A DNA stretch of 64,000 nt from CAZNKU01 sp045541135 (GCA_045541135.1 JAZQIO010000038.1:49784-113783); one strand, 5' to 3'; shown: positions 43,796 through 52,200, counted from the stretch's first letter. The notes: a model not told the origin generated them from the letters alone. Numbers and translations are program-made.

Positions 43796-45184
43796 ATGCC
43801 TAATATGTCACTTAAAAAGAATGAAATGCCTTCACAGGCTCCTGACGTAAGAAACAAAAACTTCCTTGAGGTTGCTTTGGGTTATACTGAAGAGCAGGCA
43901 ATTGATGAGGCACAAAGATGCTTAAACTGTAAAAATAAACCTTGTGTAACAGGATGCCCTGTACAGATTGACATCCCTGCATTTATTGCAGAGGTTGCAA
44001 AGGGTGACTTTGAAGCCGCTTATAAAATCATTACAAAGTCAAGCTCACTTCCTGCTGTTTGCGGACGTGTGTGCCCTCAGGAATCGCAGTGTGAAGGAAA
44101 ATGTGTAAGAGGTATAAAGGGTGAACCTGTTGCTATCGGCAGACTTGAGAGATTTGTTGCAGACTGGCACATGGCTAATGCAAAATCTGCTCCTGAAAAA
44201 GTACCTTCAAACGGTCATAAGGTTGCTGTTATCGGCTCAGGTCCTTCAGGTCTTACATGTGCAGGTGACCTTGCTAAAAAGGGTTACGACGTAACGGTTT
44301 TTGAAGCTTTCCACGTAGCAGGCGGTGTTCTGGTTTACGGTATTCCGGAATTCAGACTTCCGAAGGCTATTGTACAAAAAGAAATAGACAACCTTAAAGC
44401 TTTGGGCGTAAAGGTTGAAACAAATATGGTTATCGGTAAGGTTCTTTCAATAGACGAGCTTATGGAAGAATACGGCTTTGAATATGTATACATAGGCACA
44501 GGTGCAGGCTTGCCGAGATTTATGAATATCCCCGGTGAAAATTTAAAGGGCGTATATTCTGCAAACGAATTTTTGACACGTGTTAACCTTATGAAGGCAT
44601 ATAAAGAAGACAGCTCAACACCTGTTTACAAGGCTAAAAAGGTTGCTGTTGTAGGTGGCGGAAACGTTGCTATGGATGCCGCAAGAAGTGCAAAACGACT
44701 TGGTGCGGAAGAAGTATACATCGTCTACAGACGTAGTGAGACTGAACTTCCTGCACGTGCTGAAGAGGTAGAACACGCAAAGGAAGAAGGAATTATATTC
44801 AAGCTTCTTACAAACCCAACAGAAATTCTGGGTAATGATGACGGTTTTGTTTCAGGTATAAAATGTGTTGAAATGGAGCTTGGTGAACCTGACGCATCAG
44901 GCAGAAGACGTCCTGTTGTAAAGGAAAATTCTGAATTTGTGTTGGATGTAGACTGCGTAATTATGTCTATCGGTACATCACCTAATCCGCTTATAAAATC
45001 CACAACAAAGGGACTTGATACTGAGAAGTGGGGAGGCATTATTGCTGACGATGAAACAGGCCTTACATCACGTGAAAACGTGTATGCAGGCGGTGATGCA
45101 GTAACAGGTGCCGCAACAGTTATACTTGCTATGGGTGCAGGTAAGGCGGCGGCTAAGGCAATTGACGACAAAGTTAACGGCTAA
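43796..45184 (+). CDS. nfnB: NfnB-like NADPH-binding flavoprotein (glutamate synthase small-subunit family)
   Basis: 462 residues. The N-terminal [4Fe-4S] domain has CLNCKNKPCVTGCPVQIDIP and CGRVCPQESQCEGKCVRG. The FAD Rossmann motif is VAVIGSGPSGLTCAGDLAKK; the NADPH one is VAVVGGGNVAMDAARSAKR followed by VYRRSETELPAR. The final FAD contact is YAGGDAVTGAATVILAMGAG. It starts 2 bp after nfnA. With no large glutamate synthase subunit nearby, Nfn transhydrogenase is the better reading than GltD. Confidence 0.9.
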   Translation: MPNMSLKKNEMPSQAPDVRNKNFLEVALGYTEEQAIDEAQRCLNCKNKPCVTGCPVQIDIPAFIAEVAKGDFEAAYKIITKSSSLPAVCGRVCPQESQCEGKCVRGIKGEPVAIGRLERFVADWHMANAKSAPEKVPSNGHKVAVIGSGPSGLTCAGDLAKKGYDVTVFEAFHVAGGVLVYGIPEFRLPKAIVQKEIDNLKALGVKVETNMVIGKVLSIDELMEEYGFEYVYIGTGAGLPRFMNIPGENLKGVYSANEFLTRVNLMKAYKEDSSTPVYKAKKVAVVGGGNVAMDAARSAKRLGAEEVYIVYRRSETELPARAEEVEHAKEEGIIFKLLTNPTEILGNDDGFVSGIKCVEMELGEPDASGRRRPVVKENSEFVLDVDCVIMSIGTSPNPLIKSTTKGLDTEKWGGIIADDETGLTSRENVYAGGDAVTGAATVILAMGAGKAAAKAIDDKVNG

Positions 45185-45249
45185 GTTAAGGAATGTAAAA
45201 ATAGCCCGGAACATGAAAAGACAATATAATAAATGATGTTATAATAGGA

Positions 45250-45285
45250 GAATATTGCATCTTTGTGATGCAATATTTTCTTTTT
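45250..45285 (+). terminator. terminator of nfnAB
   Basis: Stem AATATTGCATC with complement, TTTGT loop, then a T-rich tail, 66 bp after the nfnB stop. Confidence 0.75.
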
Positions 45286-45479
45286 AATGCCTTTTCATTG
45301 CGAACAAATGTGCGCTCTCGCAGTATCTATATACAGCTTCGGCTTCGTTTGTCCACTCCGAACTATTTTTCCTATTCCTTTCGGAATGTAAAAATGCTCC
45401 GGAATGCAAATGGCGAATGACAAATTATTATATGTAGAAACATATTTAGAGTTTGCTTTTTGTTAATAAGTGATAATGT

Positions 45480-45515
45480 TGAAAAACCGAAATTTTTTCG
45501 GTTTTTCTTTTTTGC
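45480..45515 (+). terminator. terminator-like hairpin in the second repeat unit
   Basis: Stem AAAAACCGAAA/TTTCGGTTTTT followed by TTTTTT. No gene precedes it closely. Confidence 0.6.
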
Positions 45516-45655
45516 CATTTTCTATAAACAAACTTCACCCTCGACGTACCTTTGTACGCCTTCGGGTAACCCTTCGGTTCAGTTTGTTTATTCCAAAACA
45601 TTTTTCCTATTCCTTACGGAATGTAAAAATAGCGCCGACTGCATAAAGTTATATA

Positions 45656-45725
45656 TAAAAAAAGCTCCCTTGTGTAATACCCATACCGGGCACGCGAGGG
45701 AGCTGTCACAAAGTGACTGAGGGAT
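45656..45725. repeat. two-hairpin palindromic element, also terminator of the small minus-strand unit
   Basis: The first hairpin has arms AGCTCCCT (45663-45670) and AGGGAGCT (45697-45704). The second is GTCAC/GTGAC with an AAA loop (45705-45717), followed by TGAGGGATTG. On the minus strand the first hairpin runs into a T-run and can terminate the 50-codon ORF transcript. I recall very similar CTCCCT...TGAGGGATT elements scattered in Clostridia genomes, but cannot check this here. Confidence 0.6.
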
Positions 45726-45757
45726 TGTTATTGTAGAAAGACTACCAGCCTTTCTTT

Positions 45758-45910
45758 TTATATACTTTCTGTTATATAAATTTCTTCCGTTTCAATTTGA
45801 ACAGCCTTAATCCTTTCTATTATTTTTTCTAAATCCTCCATAATGCTTGTAAGTTCGTTGAATAATTTTGTATACATAGCTGGTGTTACATTAAATTCTT
45901 TGTTTTTCAT
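45758..45910 (-). CDS. 50-residue protein of unknown function
   Basis: It starts MKNKEFNVTPAMYTKLF and continues as an acidic amphipathic helix (MEDLEKIIERIKAVQIETEE), probably a short coiled coil. The start is at 45910, 6 nt after a perfect AAGGAGG on the minus strand, which is the main reason to believe it. In-frame upstream codons to 45970 run through a terminator and are not coding. It follows a structured RNA leader with its own promoter and ends before a terminator, so it forms a complete small transcription unit. No family recognised. Confidence 0.6.
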   Translation of the reverse strand: MKNKEFNVTPAMYTKLFNELTSIMEDLEKIIERIKAVQIETEEIYITESI

Positions 45911-45930
45911 TAAAAACCTCCTTATAAAAT

Positions 45931-45959
45931 AAAAAAAGGCGCCAACCGAAGCTGACGCC
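45931..45959 (-). terminator. UUCG-capped terminator in the structured leader
   Basis: Minus strand stem GGCGTCAGC, UUCG loop, GTTGGCGCC, then seven T. It lies between the structured RNA and the Shine-Dalgarno of the 50-codon ORF. Confidence 0.85.
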
Positions 45960-46097
45960 AAAAAACGCATGCTTCGTGCGACCGATTAAAGATTCCCGTT
46001 ACATGCATAATAACACCAAACCTTTAGCATGCATTTTTTACAATGCTTATAGTTTGATGTACATATACATGTTTGATTTTGGGCATAACCGGTCGCA
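45960..46097 (-). ncRNA. candidate structured RNA or riboswitch-like leader
   Basis: On the minus strand the RNA starts at the predicted +1 of a good promoter with TGCGACCGGTTA (46097-46086). This can pair with TAATCGGTCGCA (45988-45977), a 12-bp helix with one G-U that closes about 121 nt. Inside are small hairpins (ATGTA/TACAT; GCATT/AATGC) and conserved-looking single strands. A GCATGCG segment and a strong terminator follow. This is the usual plan of a riboswitch or other regulatory RNA. I cannot match it to a known class. Confidence 0.55.
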
Positions 46098-46102
46098 TAA
46101 TC

Positions 46103-46131
46103 ATTATATCAAATTACAAAATAAAATTCAA
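46103..46131 (-). promoter_or_regulatory. promoter of the structured RNA/50-codon ORF unit
   Basis: Minus strand -35 TTGAAT (46126-46131), 17-bp spacer, -10 TATAAT (46103-46108). Confidence 0.8.
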
Positions 46132-46181
46132 TACCCTTTTGGTCGACAAATTATTACAAAATTTGACAGCGGAAATACATA

Positions 46182-46218
46182 AAAAAGAGATGCAAAAAAT
46201 CATTTTGCATCTCTTTTT
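46182..46218. terminator. terminator of the ADP-ribosylglycohydrolase-like gene
   Basis: A 16-bp perfect stem AAAAAGAGATGCAAAA with complement and a 5-nt loop, next to the stop codon at 46222. Confidence 0.9.
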
Positions 46219-46221
46219 AAA

Positions 46222-47703
46222 TTATCCTAAAATATTAACAGGAATAGCATATTCCAAAGCACGTGAAGGTGACGAAATGCTTAAAATCAATTTATTCTTT
46301 GAAGCAACTTTTTCACCTGCTGTAACCGTAACTTTGTACGTGGAAAATCTGCTTGTGTGTCTTGACTCTTTGTCTATATATATAGTGTGGTCATATTCTG
46401 CTGCCCAACCTTCCGGAAGGAAAAGCTGTACATCTGCATTGTAAGACTCTCTAAATGTGTTTCTTACTGTATATTTAAAGGTAAGCTGTTCACCGGCTTT
46501 GATTTTCGGAAGCTTTTCAAAATCAATTGTTACTTCACCGGAAATATTGTTTGGTACAGAAAATGAATATGGAGAGTAATCAAACACCTTTGCAGGGGCT
46601 TCATCATAAGAATTTATGTAGTTAAGTGCCCACTCCTTATCCCGTACATTTCCTTTTTCATCTTCGTAAACTGTTTCGCCGTCTGTGTATTCCATATAAA
46701 TTTCGTTTGCAAATAAAACTGACGGAATTGTCTGCATAACCCATTCTGTAAGTTTAGTGCAAGTGCCGGGGTTTGCGTATCTGTATGAACCGTTTATGCA
46801 GATTTGCATAATTCTGTCTCCGATATATTCCTGCCAGTCCTTAGGAATTATTGCAGTGCCGCCCATAATACCCATAATTGAGCCAATGGTAGCACCTGTG
46901 CAGTCTGTATCGTCCCCACAGTTGATGGCGTAAATCATAGACTTTTTAAAGTCGCCTTCACCATACATCAGACCGATTACAACATAGCCGATATTTGCAG
47001 GAGCTTGGAACATACCCAAATTTTCGGTCATTTTAACAAGCATCTGACGAACTTCGCGGTAGTCTGTGCCCTTGTCATATTCTTCAATTACCTTTCTTAC
47101 GCACTGTGCAACCTGACAATCTTCAGGAATGTATGAAAGTGCCATATCTATAAGCTTTCTTATGTCATTTTCCACAAATGCCATACTTTCCAATGATGCA
47201 GTAAATATTTCTGCATAAGTACCTTCGCCGTGTCCGTGGTCAATTGTTGCATCCATTATAGCATATTTAAGGGCAATGTTCGGGAATCCCGGAGCAAGAC
47301 AAGCCCAGATTTCAGAACGAATCCATGCACCGTTGGAATGTTTCCATACATCGTTGTTTGCTTCACCGCACATTGGCGCAAGCATACCCTGTCGGATATT
47401 TGACTTGCCGATACCGTATTCGTTCCAGTGAGGAGTAATCATTGTCATCCAGTATTCAGCAAGTATATTTGAATTAAGTGCAGCAGGACCAACATGCTGC
47501 ATAGCACGAAGCCATACCAACTGCAAATCAAGGTCATCGTTTGGGAGTGGTTCTCCCTTTTGGGAGATAAAGCCCTGAATATCAAGTATGTTGGGATCAC
47601 CCTCGTAAGGTCCGCCCATTGTACCGCCGATGTTTTTACCTAACCAGCAGGCATAGATTTTGTCTTCAAGTTCTTTTCTGTTTAGTTTGATACTTCTTAA
47701 CAT
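46222..47703 (-). CDS. ADP-ribosylglycohydrolase-fold protein with C-terminal beta domain
   Basis: 493 residues. The N-terminal about 340 residues have the ADP-ribosylglycohydrolase/DraG pattern: ACWLGKNIGGTMGG (about 18-31), acidic NDDLDLQLVW (about 55-64) and NCGDDTDCTGATIGSIMG (about 266-283), where Asp residues bind two Mg2+. The C-terminal about 110 residues look like an Ig-like beta sandwich (ITIDFEKLPKIKAGEQ-like and FKYTVRN segments), unusual for cytosolic DraG proteins. No signal peptide is seen. The substrate could be ADP-ribose on protein or another N- or O-glycoside. AAAGGGTG precedes the ATG and can be hidden in an inverted repeat. Confidence 0.8.
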   Translation of the reverse strand: MLRSIKLNRKELEDKIYACWLGKNIGGTMGGPYEGDPNILDIQGFISQKGEPLPNDDLDLQLVWLRAMQHVGPAALNSNILAEYWMTMITPHWNEYGIGKSNIRQGMLAPMCGEANNDVWKHSNGAWIRSEIWACLAPGFPNIALKYAIMDATIDHGHGEGTYAEIFTASLESMAFVENDIRKLIDMALSYIPEDCQVAQCVRKVIEEYDKGTDYREVRQMLVKMTENLGMFQAPANIGYVVIGLMYGEGDFKKSMIYAINCGDDTDCTGATIGSIMGIMGGTAIIPKDWQEYIGDRIMQICINGSYRYANPGTCTKLTEWVMQTIPSVLFANEIYMEYTDGETVYEDEKGNVRDKEWALNYINSYDEAPAKVFDYSPYSFSVPNNISGEVTIDFEKLPKIKAGEQLTFKYTVRNTFRESYNADVQLFLPEGWAAEYDHTIYIDKESRHTSRFSTYKVTVTAGEKVASKNKLILSISSPSRALEYAIPVNILG

Positions 47704-47707
47704 AAGA

Positions 47708-47774
47708 AAAACACCCTTTCTATTTTTTATGATTTCATAGTAATATACAAAATTATTAAATAAAAGGGTGTTTT
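47708..47774 (-). promoter_or_regulatory. inverted repeat masking the Shine-Dalgarno of the ADP-ribosylglycohydrolase-like gene
   Basis: Perfect 12-bp arms AAAACACCCTTT (47708-47719) and AAAGGGTGTTTT (47763-47774), 43 nt apart. On the minus-strand mRNA the second-transcribed arm contains the ribosome-binding site and the first is the end of the AraC coding sequence. Confidence 0.6.
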
Positions 47775-48631
47775 ATGACATCAAAAAGTATTTGATTTTG
47801 ACTTTTTCTATACTTTAAGGGAGTAGTGTTTGTGTATTCCTTAAAATGCTTAAAGAACTTGGTTTTGTCAGTATAGCCTACCTTTGTATATATATCGTCA
47901 ATTTTATTTTTTGTATTTAAAATCAGCTCGCACGCACGGCTCATACGTGCTTGCTTTAAATATTCGGTAAAGGTTACTCCGGTGTATTTTTTAAAGGATC
48001 TGCTGAAATATGATGGATTGTAGTGCCCTTTTGCGGAAAACATTTCAATAGTAAGCTTTTCATCACAATGCTCTTTTATGTAGTGGAGAATTTCGTTGTT
48101 TATTATATTTTCTGAATAAGTAGCCTTTTGGGACATTTTACGGAATATCATAGCAAGCATAAGGTTTGTGCAGGAACGTGTCGTGATTTCGTATCCCGAA
48201 TCCTGATTTTGCAGTTCCTTTTCCAAAAGAAACATTATAGATTCAAAGCGTTTTCTTTCTTCGGGAGAAAAGGTTACTGTGCGTTTTCCCTTATCTACAA
48301 GATTTTTAAAGCTTTCATATCCCGAAACATCTAAAAGTGCAAATACGTCGTCACGGTTTTTGATTTGTGTATCCACAAATTCAGGCTTTATAAGAATGTT
48401 GAAGTGTTCAGAGTTTTTATCACTGCTGAAGCTGTGGAATTGATTATAATTTATTATAACCAAATCACCTTTTGAAACAGCATATTCAATGTTGTCTACA
48501 ATATGGACAGATTTGCCGTTTATTATGTAAACAAATTCTAAAAAATCGTGCAGGTGAGGTGGCTGTTGATAACCTTTTTGACGATATACCCTTATGTTTT
48601 TGTCCATTACGTATTTCTTGTAAGCTTTCAT
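47756..48631 (-). CDS. AraC-family regulator with N-terminal cupin
   Basis: 291 residues. The cupin sensor (about 15-100) has QQPPHLHDFLEFVYIINGK and GDLVIINYNQFHSF. The C-terminal HTH pair (about 190-285) has LTIEMFSAKGHYNPSYFSRS and IDDIYTKVGYTDKTKFFKHF. The start at 48631 (MKAYKKYVMDKN) is 7 nt after GGAGG; an upstream extension to 48682 lacks a Shine-Dalgarno. It lies just upstream of the ADP-ribosylglycohydrolase-like gene on the same strand, which it likely controls. Confidence 0.88.
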   Translation of the reverse strand: MKAYKKYVMDKNIRVYRQKGYQQPPHLHDFLEFVYIINGKSVHIVDNIEYAVSKGDLVIINYNQFHSFSSDKNSEHFNILIKPEFVDTQIKNRDDVFALLDVSGYESFKNLVDKGKRTVTFSPEERKRFESIMFLLEKELQNQDSGYEITTRSCTNLMLAMIFRKMSQKATYSENIINNEILHYIKEHCDEKLTIEMFSAKGHYNPSYFSRSFKKYTGVTFTEYLKQARMSRACELILNTKNKIDDIYTKVGYTDKTKFFKHFKEYTNTTPLKYRKSQNQILFDVIKHPFI

Positions 48632-48734
48632 AACATATCCTCCAAGTTGATTATAGCACATAATACCTATAGAATACAACATAATTTTGTATAGATTTAA
48701 CAGTATATTTTTTGCTATATTGTGTGTATTTGCA

Positions 48735-48763
48735 TTGACTTTTCCAAGCTAAAGTGCTAAAAT
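48735..48763 (+). promoter_or_regulatory. promoter of the acyl-CoA ligase/ior cluster
   Basis: -35 TTGACT (48735-48740), 17-bp spacer, -10 TAAAAT (48758-48763). Confidence 0.75.
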
Positions 48764-48806
48764 ATGTTATTATGGGTTTTGTTTTTTTAGAAAGGAAAGA
48801 ATTGAT

Positions 48807-50441
48807 ATGCCTATTACAGAAATTTTGAAGAAAAATGCGGATTTTTATCCCAATGATGTAAGCTTGGTCGAAATTAATCCTAAGCTTGAATCTCAGTCAA
48901 AGCTTACATGGAGGGAATATTCTCTTATTGAAGCGAGTCCTAACGAGGCTTACAGAACAGAAATTACATGGAGTGAATTTAACAAAAAAGCAAACAGATT
49001 TGCAAATCTTTTGCTTACTAAAAATATAAAGAAGGGCGACAAGGTTGCTATACTTTTAATGAACTGCCTTGAATGGTTGCCTATATACTTTGGTATTTTA
49101 AAAACAGGTGCTTTGGCAGTACCGCTTAATTACAGATATACATCTGATGAAATCAAGTATTGCCTAAAGCTTGCAGATGCCGATGCTATCGTTTTTGGCC
49201 CTGAATTTACAGGTCGTGTAGAGGAAGTTTTCGGCAGAGTTCCAAAGGTTAAGGATTGGTTGTATGTAGGCTCTGACTGTCCTACATTTGCTCAAAGCTA
49301 CGACAAGCTTGTAACATATTGTTCAGACCTTGACCCTGCAATTACTCTTACAGATGATGATGAAGCGGCAATTTACTTTTCATCAGGCACAACAGGTTTT
49401 CCAAAGGCTATTATCCATGCTCACAGAAGCTTGATGCATTCATGTATGACAGAACAAAACCATCATGGACAGACAAAAGACGACGTCTTCCTTTGCATAC
49501 CGCCACTTTACCATACAGGTGCTAAAATGCACTGGTTCGGAAGCTTCCTTGTTGGTGCAAAATCCGTACTTTTAAAGGGTATAAAGCCTGAATGGATTAT
49601 GGACGTTGTTTCAAAGGAAAAATGTACGATAGTATGGTTACTTGTACCGTGGGCACAGGACATTTTAGATGCTATTGACCGTGGAGATATTAACCTCGAC
49701 CACTACAAGCTTGACCAGTGGAGACTTATGCATATCGGTGCACAGCCCGTACCTCCAAGCCTGATTAAAAGATGGAAGGAAGTGTTCCCTAACCATCAGT
49801 ATGACACAAACTATGGACTTTCTGAATCTATCGGTCCCGGTTGCGTACATCTTGGTGTTGAAAATATACATAAGGTTGGTGCTATCGGTAAGGCAGGCTA
49901 CGGTTGGGAAGTTAAAATCGTAGACGAAAATAAAAACGAAGTTAAAAAGGGTGAAGTTGGCGAGCTTGCTGTTAAAGGCCCCGGTGTAATGCTTTGCTAT
50001 TATAAAGACGAAAAAGCTACTGAGGAAGTGCTAAAGGACGGTTGGTTGTTTACAGGCGACGTTGCTCAGGAGGATGAGGACGGTTTTATCTACCTTGTAG
50101 ACCGTAAAAAGGACGTTATTATTTCCGGTGGTGAAAACTTGTATCCGGTACAGATTGAAGACTTCCTGCGCAAGCATGATTGTATAAAGGATGTTGCCGT
50201 TATTGGTCTTCCCGATGCACGTCTTGGTGAAATAGCTGCAGCAATCATAGAAATTAAGGAAGGCTGTAAGCTTACGGAAGAAGATATTAACGAATTCTGT
50301 ATCGACCTTCCAAGATACAAACGACCTCACAAGGTTATATTTGCAGATGTTCCCCGTAATCCTACGGGTAAAATTGAAAAGCCGAAGCTTAGAGAAATCT
50401 ATTGCGGTGAAAGTCTTGTTGCAAAACAGATTAACAATTAA
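48807..50441 (+). CDS. AMP-forming acyl-CoA synthetase/ligase
   Basis: 544 residues of the ANL superfamily. Landmarks are the P-loop YFSSGTTGFPKAI, the A5-like YGLSESIG, GWLFTGDVAQEDEDGFIYLV, the hinge DRKKDVIISGGENLYP, and the catalytic Lys region RNPTGKIEKPKL. It activates a carboxylic acid with ATP and CoA. Placement upstream of indolepyruvate oxidoreductase and phenylacetate-CoA ligase suggests an aryl or branched acid substrate, by context only. AAAGGA precedes the ATG. Confidence 0.88.
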   Translation: MPITEILKKNADFYPNDVSLVEINPKLESQSKLTWREYSLIEASPNEAYRTEITWSEFNKKANRFANLLLTKNIKKGDKVAILLMNCLEWLPIYFGILKTGALAVPLNYRYTSDEIKYCLKLADADAIVFGPEFTGRVEEVFGRVPKVKDWLYVGSDCPTFAQSYDKLVTYCSDLDPAITLTDDDEAAIYFSSGTTGFPKAIIHAHRSLMHSCMTEQNHHGQTKDDVFLCIPPLYHTGAKMHWFGSFLVGAKSVLLKGIKPEWIMDVVSKEKCTIVWLLVPWAQDILDAIDRGDINLDHYKLDQWRLMHIGAQPVPPSLIKRWKEVFPNHQYDTNYGLSESIGPGCVHLGVENIHKVGAIGKAGYGWEVKIVDENKNEVKKGEVGELAVKGPGVMLCYYKDEKATEEVLKDGWLFTGDVAQEDEDGFIYLVDRKKDVIISGGENLYPVQIEDFLRKHDCIKDVAVIGLPDARLGEIAAAIIEIKEGCKLTEEDINEFCIDLPRYKRPHKVIFADVPRNPTGKIEKPKLREIYCGESLVAKQINN

Positions 50442-50462
50442 TATTTGAAAGGACTTAGTATT

Positions 50463-52199
50463 ATGAAAGAATTAATGCTTGGTAATGCTGCTGTTGCCAG
50501 AGGTGCTTACGAGGCAGGCGTAAGAGTTGTTGCGTCCTATCCGGGTACACCCAGCACAGAAATTACCGAAAATATTGTAAAGTACGAAGATATTTATGCA
50601 GAATGGGCACCTAACGAAAAGGTTGCTGCAGAGGTTGCAATTGGTGCATCTGTTGCAGGCGCAAGAAGTATGACCTGTATGAAGCACGTTGGTCTTAACG
50701 TAATGGCTGACCCTGTGTTCACAGTAAGCTATATTGGTGTAAACGGCGGTTTGGTGCTTTGCGTTGCTGATGACCCGGGTATGCATTCCTCACAGAATGA
50801 ACAGGATTCACGTCATTATGCAAAGGCATCTAAAATTATGATGCTTGAGCCCGCTGATTCATCAGAATGTAAGGAATATACAAAAATGGCTTTCGACCTT
50901 AGTGAAAAGTTTGATACTCCTGTATTTATCCGCCTTTCAACACGTGTTTCTCATTCACAGAGTATGGTGGAAATCTGCGACCGTGAAGAAATCGAACTAA
51001 AACCTTACGAAAAGAATATACCTAAAAATGTTATGATGCCCGGCAACGCTATTAAAAGACACGTTGTTGTTGAAGACAGAATGAAGGCTATTGCTGAATT
51101 TGCAGAAACCTCAGACCTTAACAAGGTGGAAATGAACGGCTCTAAAATCGGCGTTATTACAGCAGGTATTTCCTATATGTATGCTCACGAGGCTTTGGGT
51201 GAAAGCGTAAACTATTTAAAGCTTGGTATGGTTTATCCAATGCCTGAAAAGCTCATTAAGGATTTCTGCGATAAATGTGACAAGGTTTACGTTGTTGAAG
51301 AGCTTGACCCGTTTATTGAAGAACATTGCAAAAATATCGGTGTTAAAGTTGAAGGCAAGGATTTGTTTACACTTCTTGGTGAATACACACCCTCAATGAT
51401 TAAAAAGGTTATTCTTGGTGAGGATTCAGCAGAATTTGATGCAATAGAAGAAACAATTCCTGTTCGTCCTCCTGTTATGTGTGCAGGATGTCCTCACAGA
51501 GGTACATTCTATGTACTTAAAAAGCTTGGTCTTGTAGTAAGCGGAGATATTGGCTGTTACACACTTGGTGCAGTTGCTCCTTTGCAGAGTGTTGACACTA
51601 CAATCTGTATGGGTGCGTCTGTAAGTGCGGCACTTGGTATGGCTAAGGCAAGAGGTCCGGAATTTAACAAAAAGCTTGTTTCTGTAATCGGTGATTCTAC
51701 GTTTATGCATTCAGGTATTACAGGACTTATCGACATAGTTTACAACAAGGGAAACAATACAGTTATTATTCTTGATAACTCAATTACAGGTATGACAGGT
51801 CATCAGGACAACCCAACAACAGGATATACAATCCGCGGTGAGGAAACAAAGCAGGTTAACCTTGTGGCACTTTGTAAGGCTGTTGGTGTTGAACACGTTG
51901 TGGTTGCAGACCCGTTTGACCTTAAAAACTTTGAAAAGGTAGTAAAGGAAGAAGTTGAAAGAGAAGAACCTTCCGTTATTATTGCACAGCGTCCTTGTGC
52001 ACTGCTTAAAAAGGTTAAGTATTCAGGCAGATGTACAGTTACAGATAAGTGTAAAAAATGTAAAATGTGCTTAAAGCTTGGTTGTCCTGCAATTTCATGG
52101 AGAGACGGTGCAGTGAAAATTGACCCTAACCAGTGTAACGGTTGCGGACTTTGTGTAAATCTTTGCCCATTCGGTGCTATTGAAAAGGAGGAAGTGTGA
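50463..52199 (+). CDS. iorA: indolepyruvate:ferredoxin oxidoreductase, alpha subunit
   Basis: 578 residues. Pyruvate-oxidoreductase-type domains: GNAAVARGAYEAGVRVVASY with PGTPSTEITE at the start, a TPP-binding half (CAGCPHRGTFYVLKKLG, GDSTFMHSGITGL, DNSITGMTGHQDNP) and a C-terminal pair of [4Fe-4S] clusters (CKKCKMCLKLGCPAI and CNGCGLCVNLCPFGA). It oxidises arylpyruvates to aryl-acetyl-CoA, reducing ferredoxin. I start at 50463 with GAAAGGA upstream. Two bases later iorB begins. Confidence 0.95.
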   Translation: MKELMLGNAAVARGAYEAGVRVVASYPGTPSTEITENIVKYEDIYAEWAPNEKVAAEVAIGASVAGARSMTCMKHVGLNVMADPVFTVSYIGVNGGLVLCVADDPGMHSSQNEQDSRHYAKASKIMMLEPADSSECKEYTKMAFDLSEKFDTPVFIRLSTRVSHSQSMVEICDREEIELKPYEKNIPKNVMMPGNAIKRHVVVEDRMKAIAEFAETSDLNKVEMNGSKIGVITAGISYMYAHEALGESVNYLKLGMVYPMPEKLIKDFCDKCDKVYVVEELDPFIEEHCKNIGVKVEGKDLFTLLGEYTPSMIKKVILGEDSAEFDAIEETIPVRPPVMCAGCPHRGTFYVLKKLGLVVSGDIGCYTLGAVAPLQSVDTTICMGASVSAALGMAKARGPEFNKKLVSVIGDSTFMHSGITGLIDIVYNKGNNTVIILDNSITGMTGHQDNPTTGYTIRGEETKQVNLVALCKAVGVEHVVVADPFDLKNFEKVVKEEVEREEPSVIIAQRPCALLKKVKYSGRCTVTDKCKKCKMCLKLGCPAISWRDGAVKIDPNQCNGCGLCVNLCPFGAIEKEEV

Positions 52200-52200
52200 T

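Larger units (their letters stand above)
45190..45640 (+). repeat. tandem diverged hairpin-palindrome units
   Basis: Three right-end motifs (core GGAATGTAAAAAT) at 45190, 45383 and 45618. Copies 2 and 3 share about 30 bp starting ATTTTTCCTATTCCTT. Each is preceded by a T-flanked hairpin (45250-45285 and 45480-45515), a TGCC, and an inverted repeat (around GAACAAA to TTTGTCC; AAACAAACT to AGTTTGTTT). No ORF in the stretch has a Shine-Dalgarno or a protein-like composition. Confidence 0.65.

Noticed and set aside
45460..45720. 86-codon plus-strand ORF in the repeat region
   Set aside because: It reads through two hairpins and the palindromic element and has no Shine-Dalgarno.
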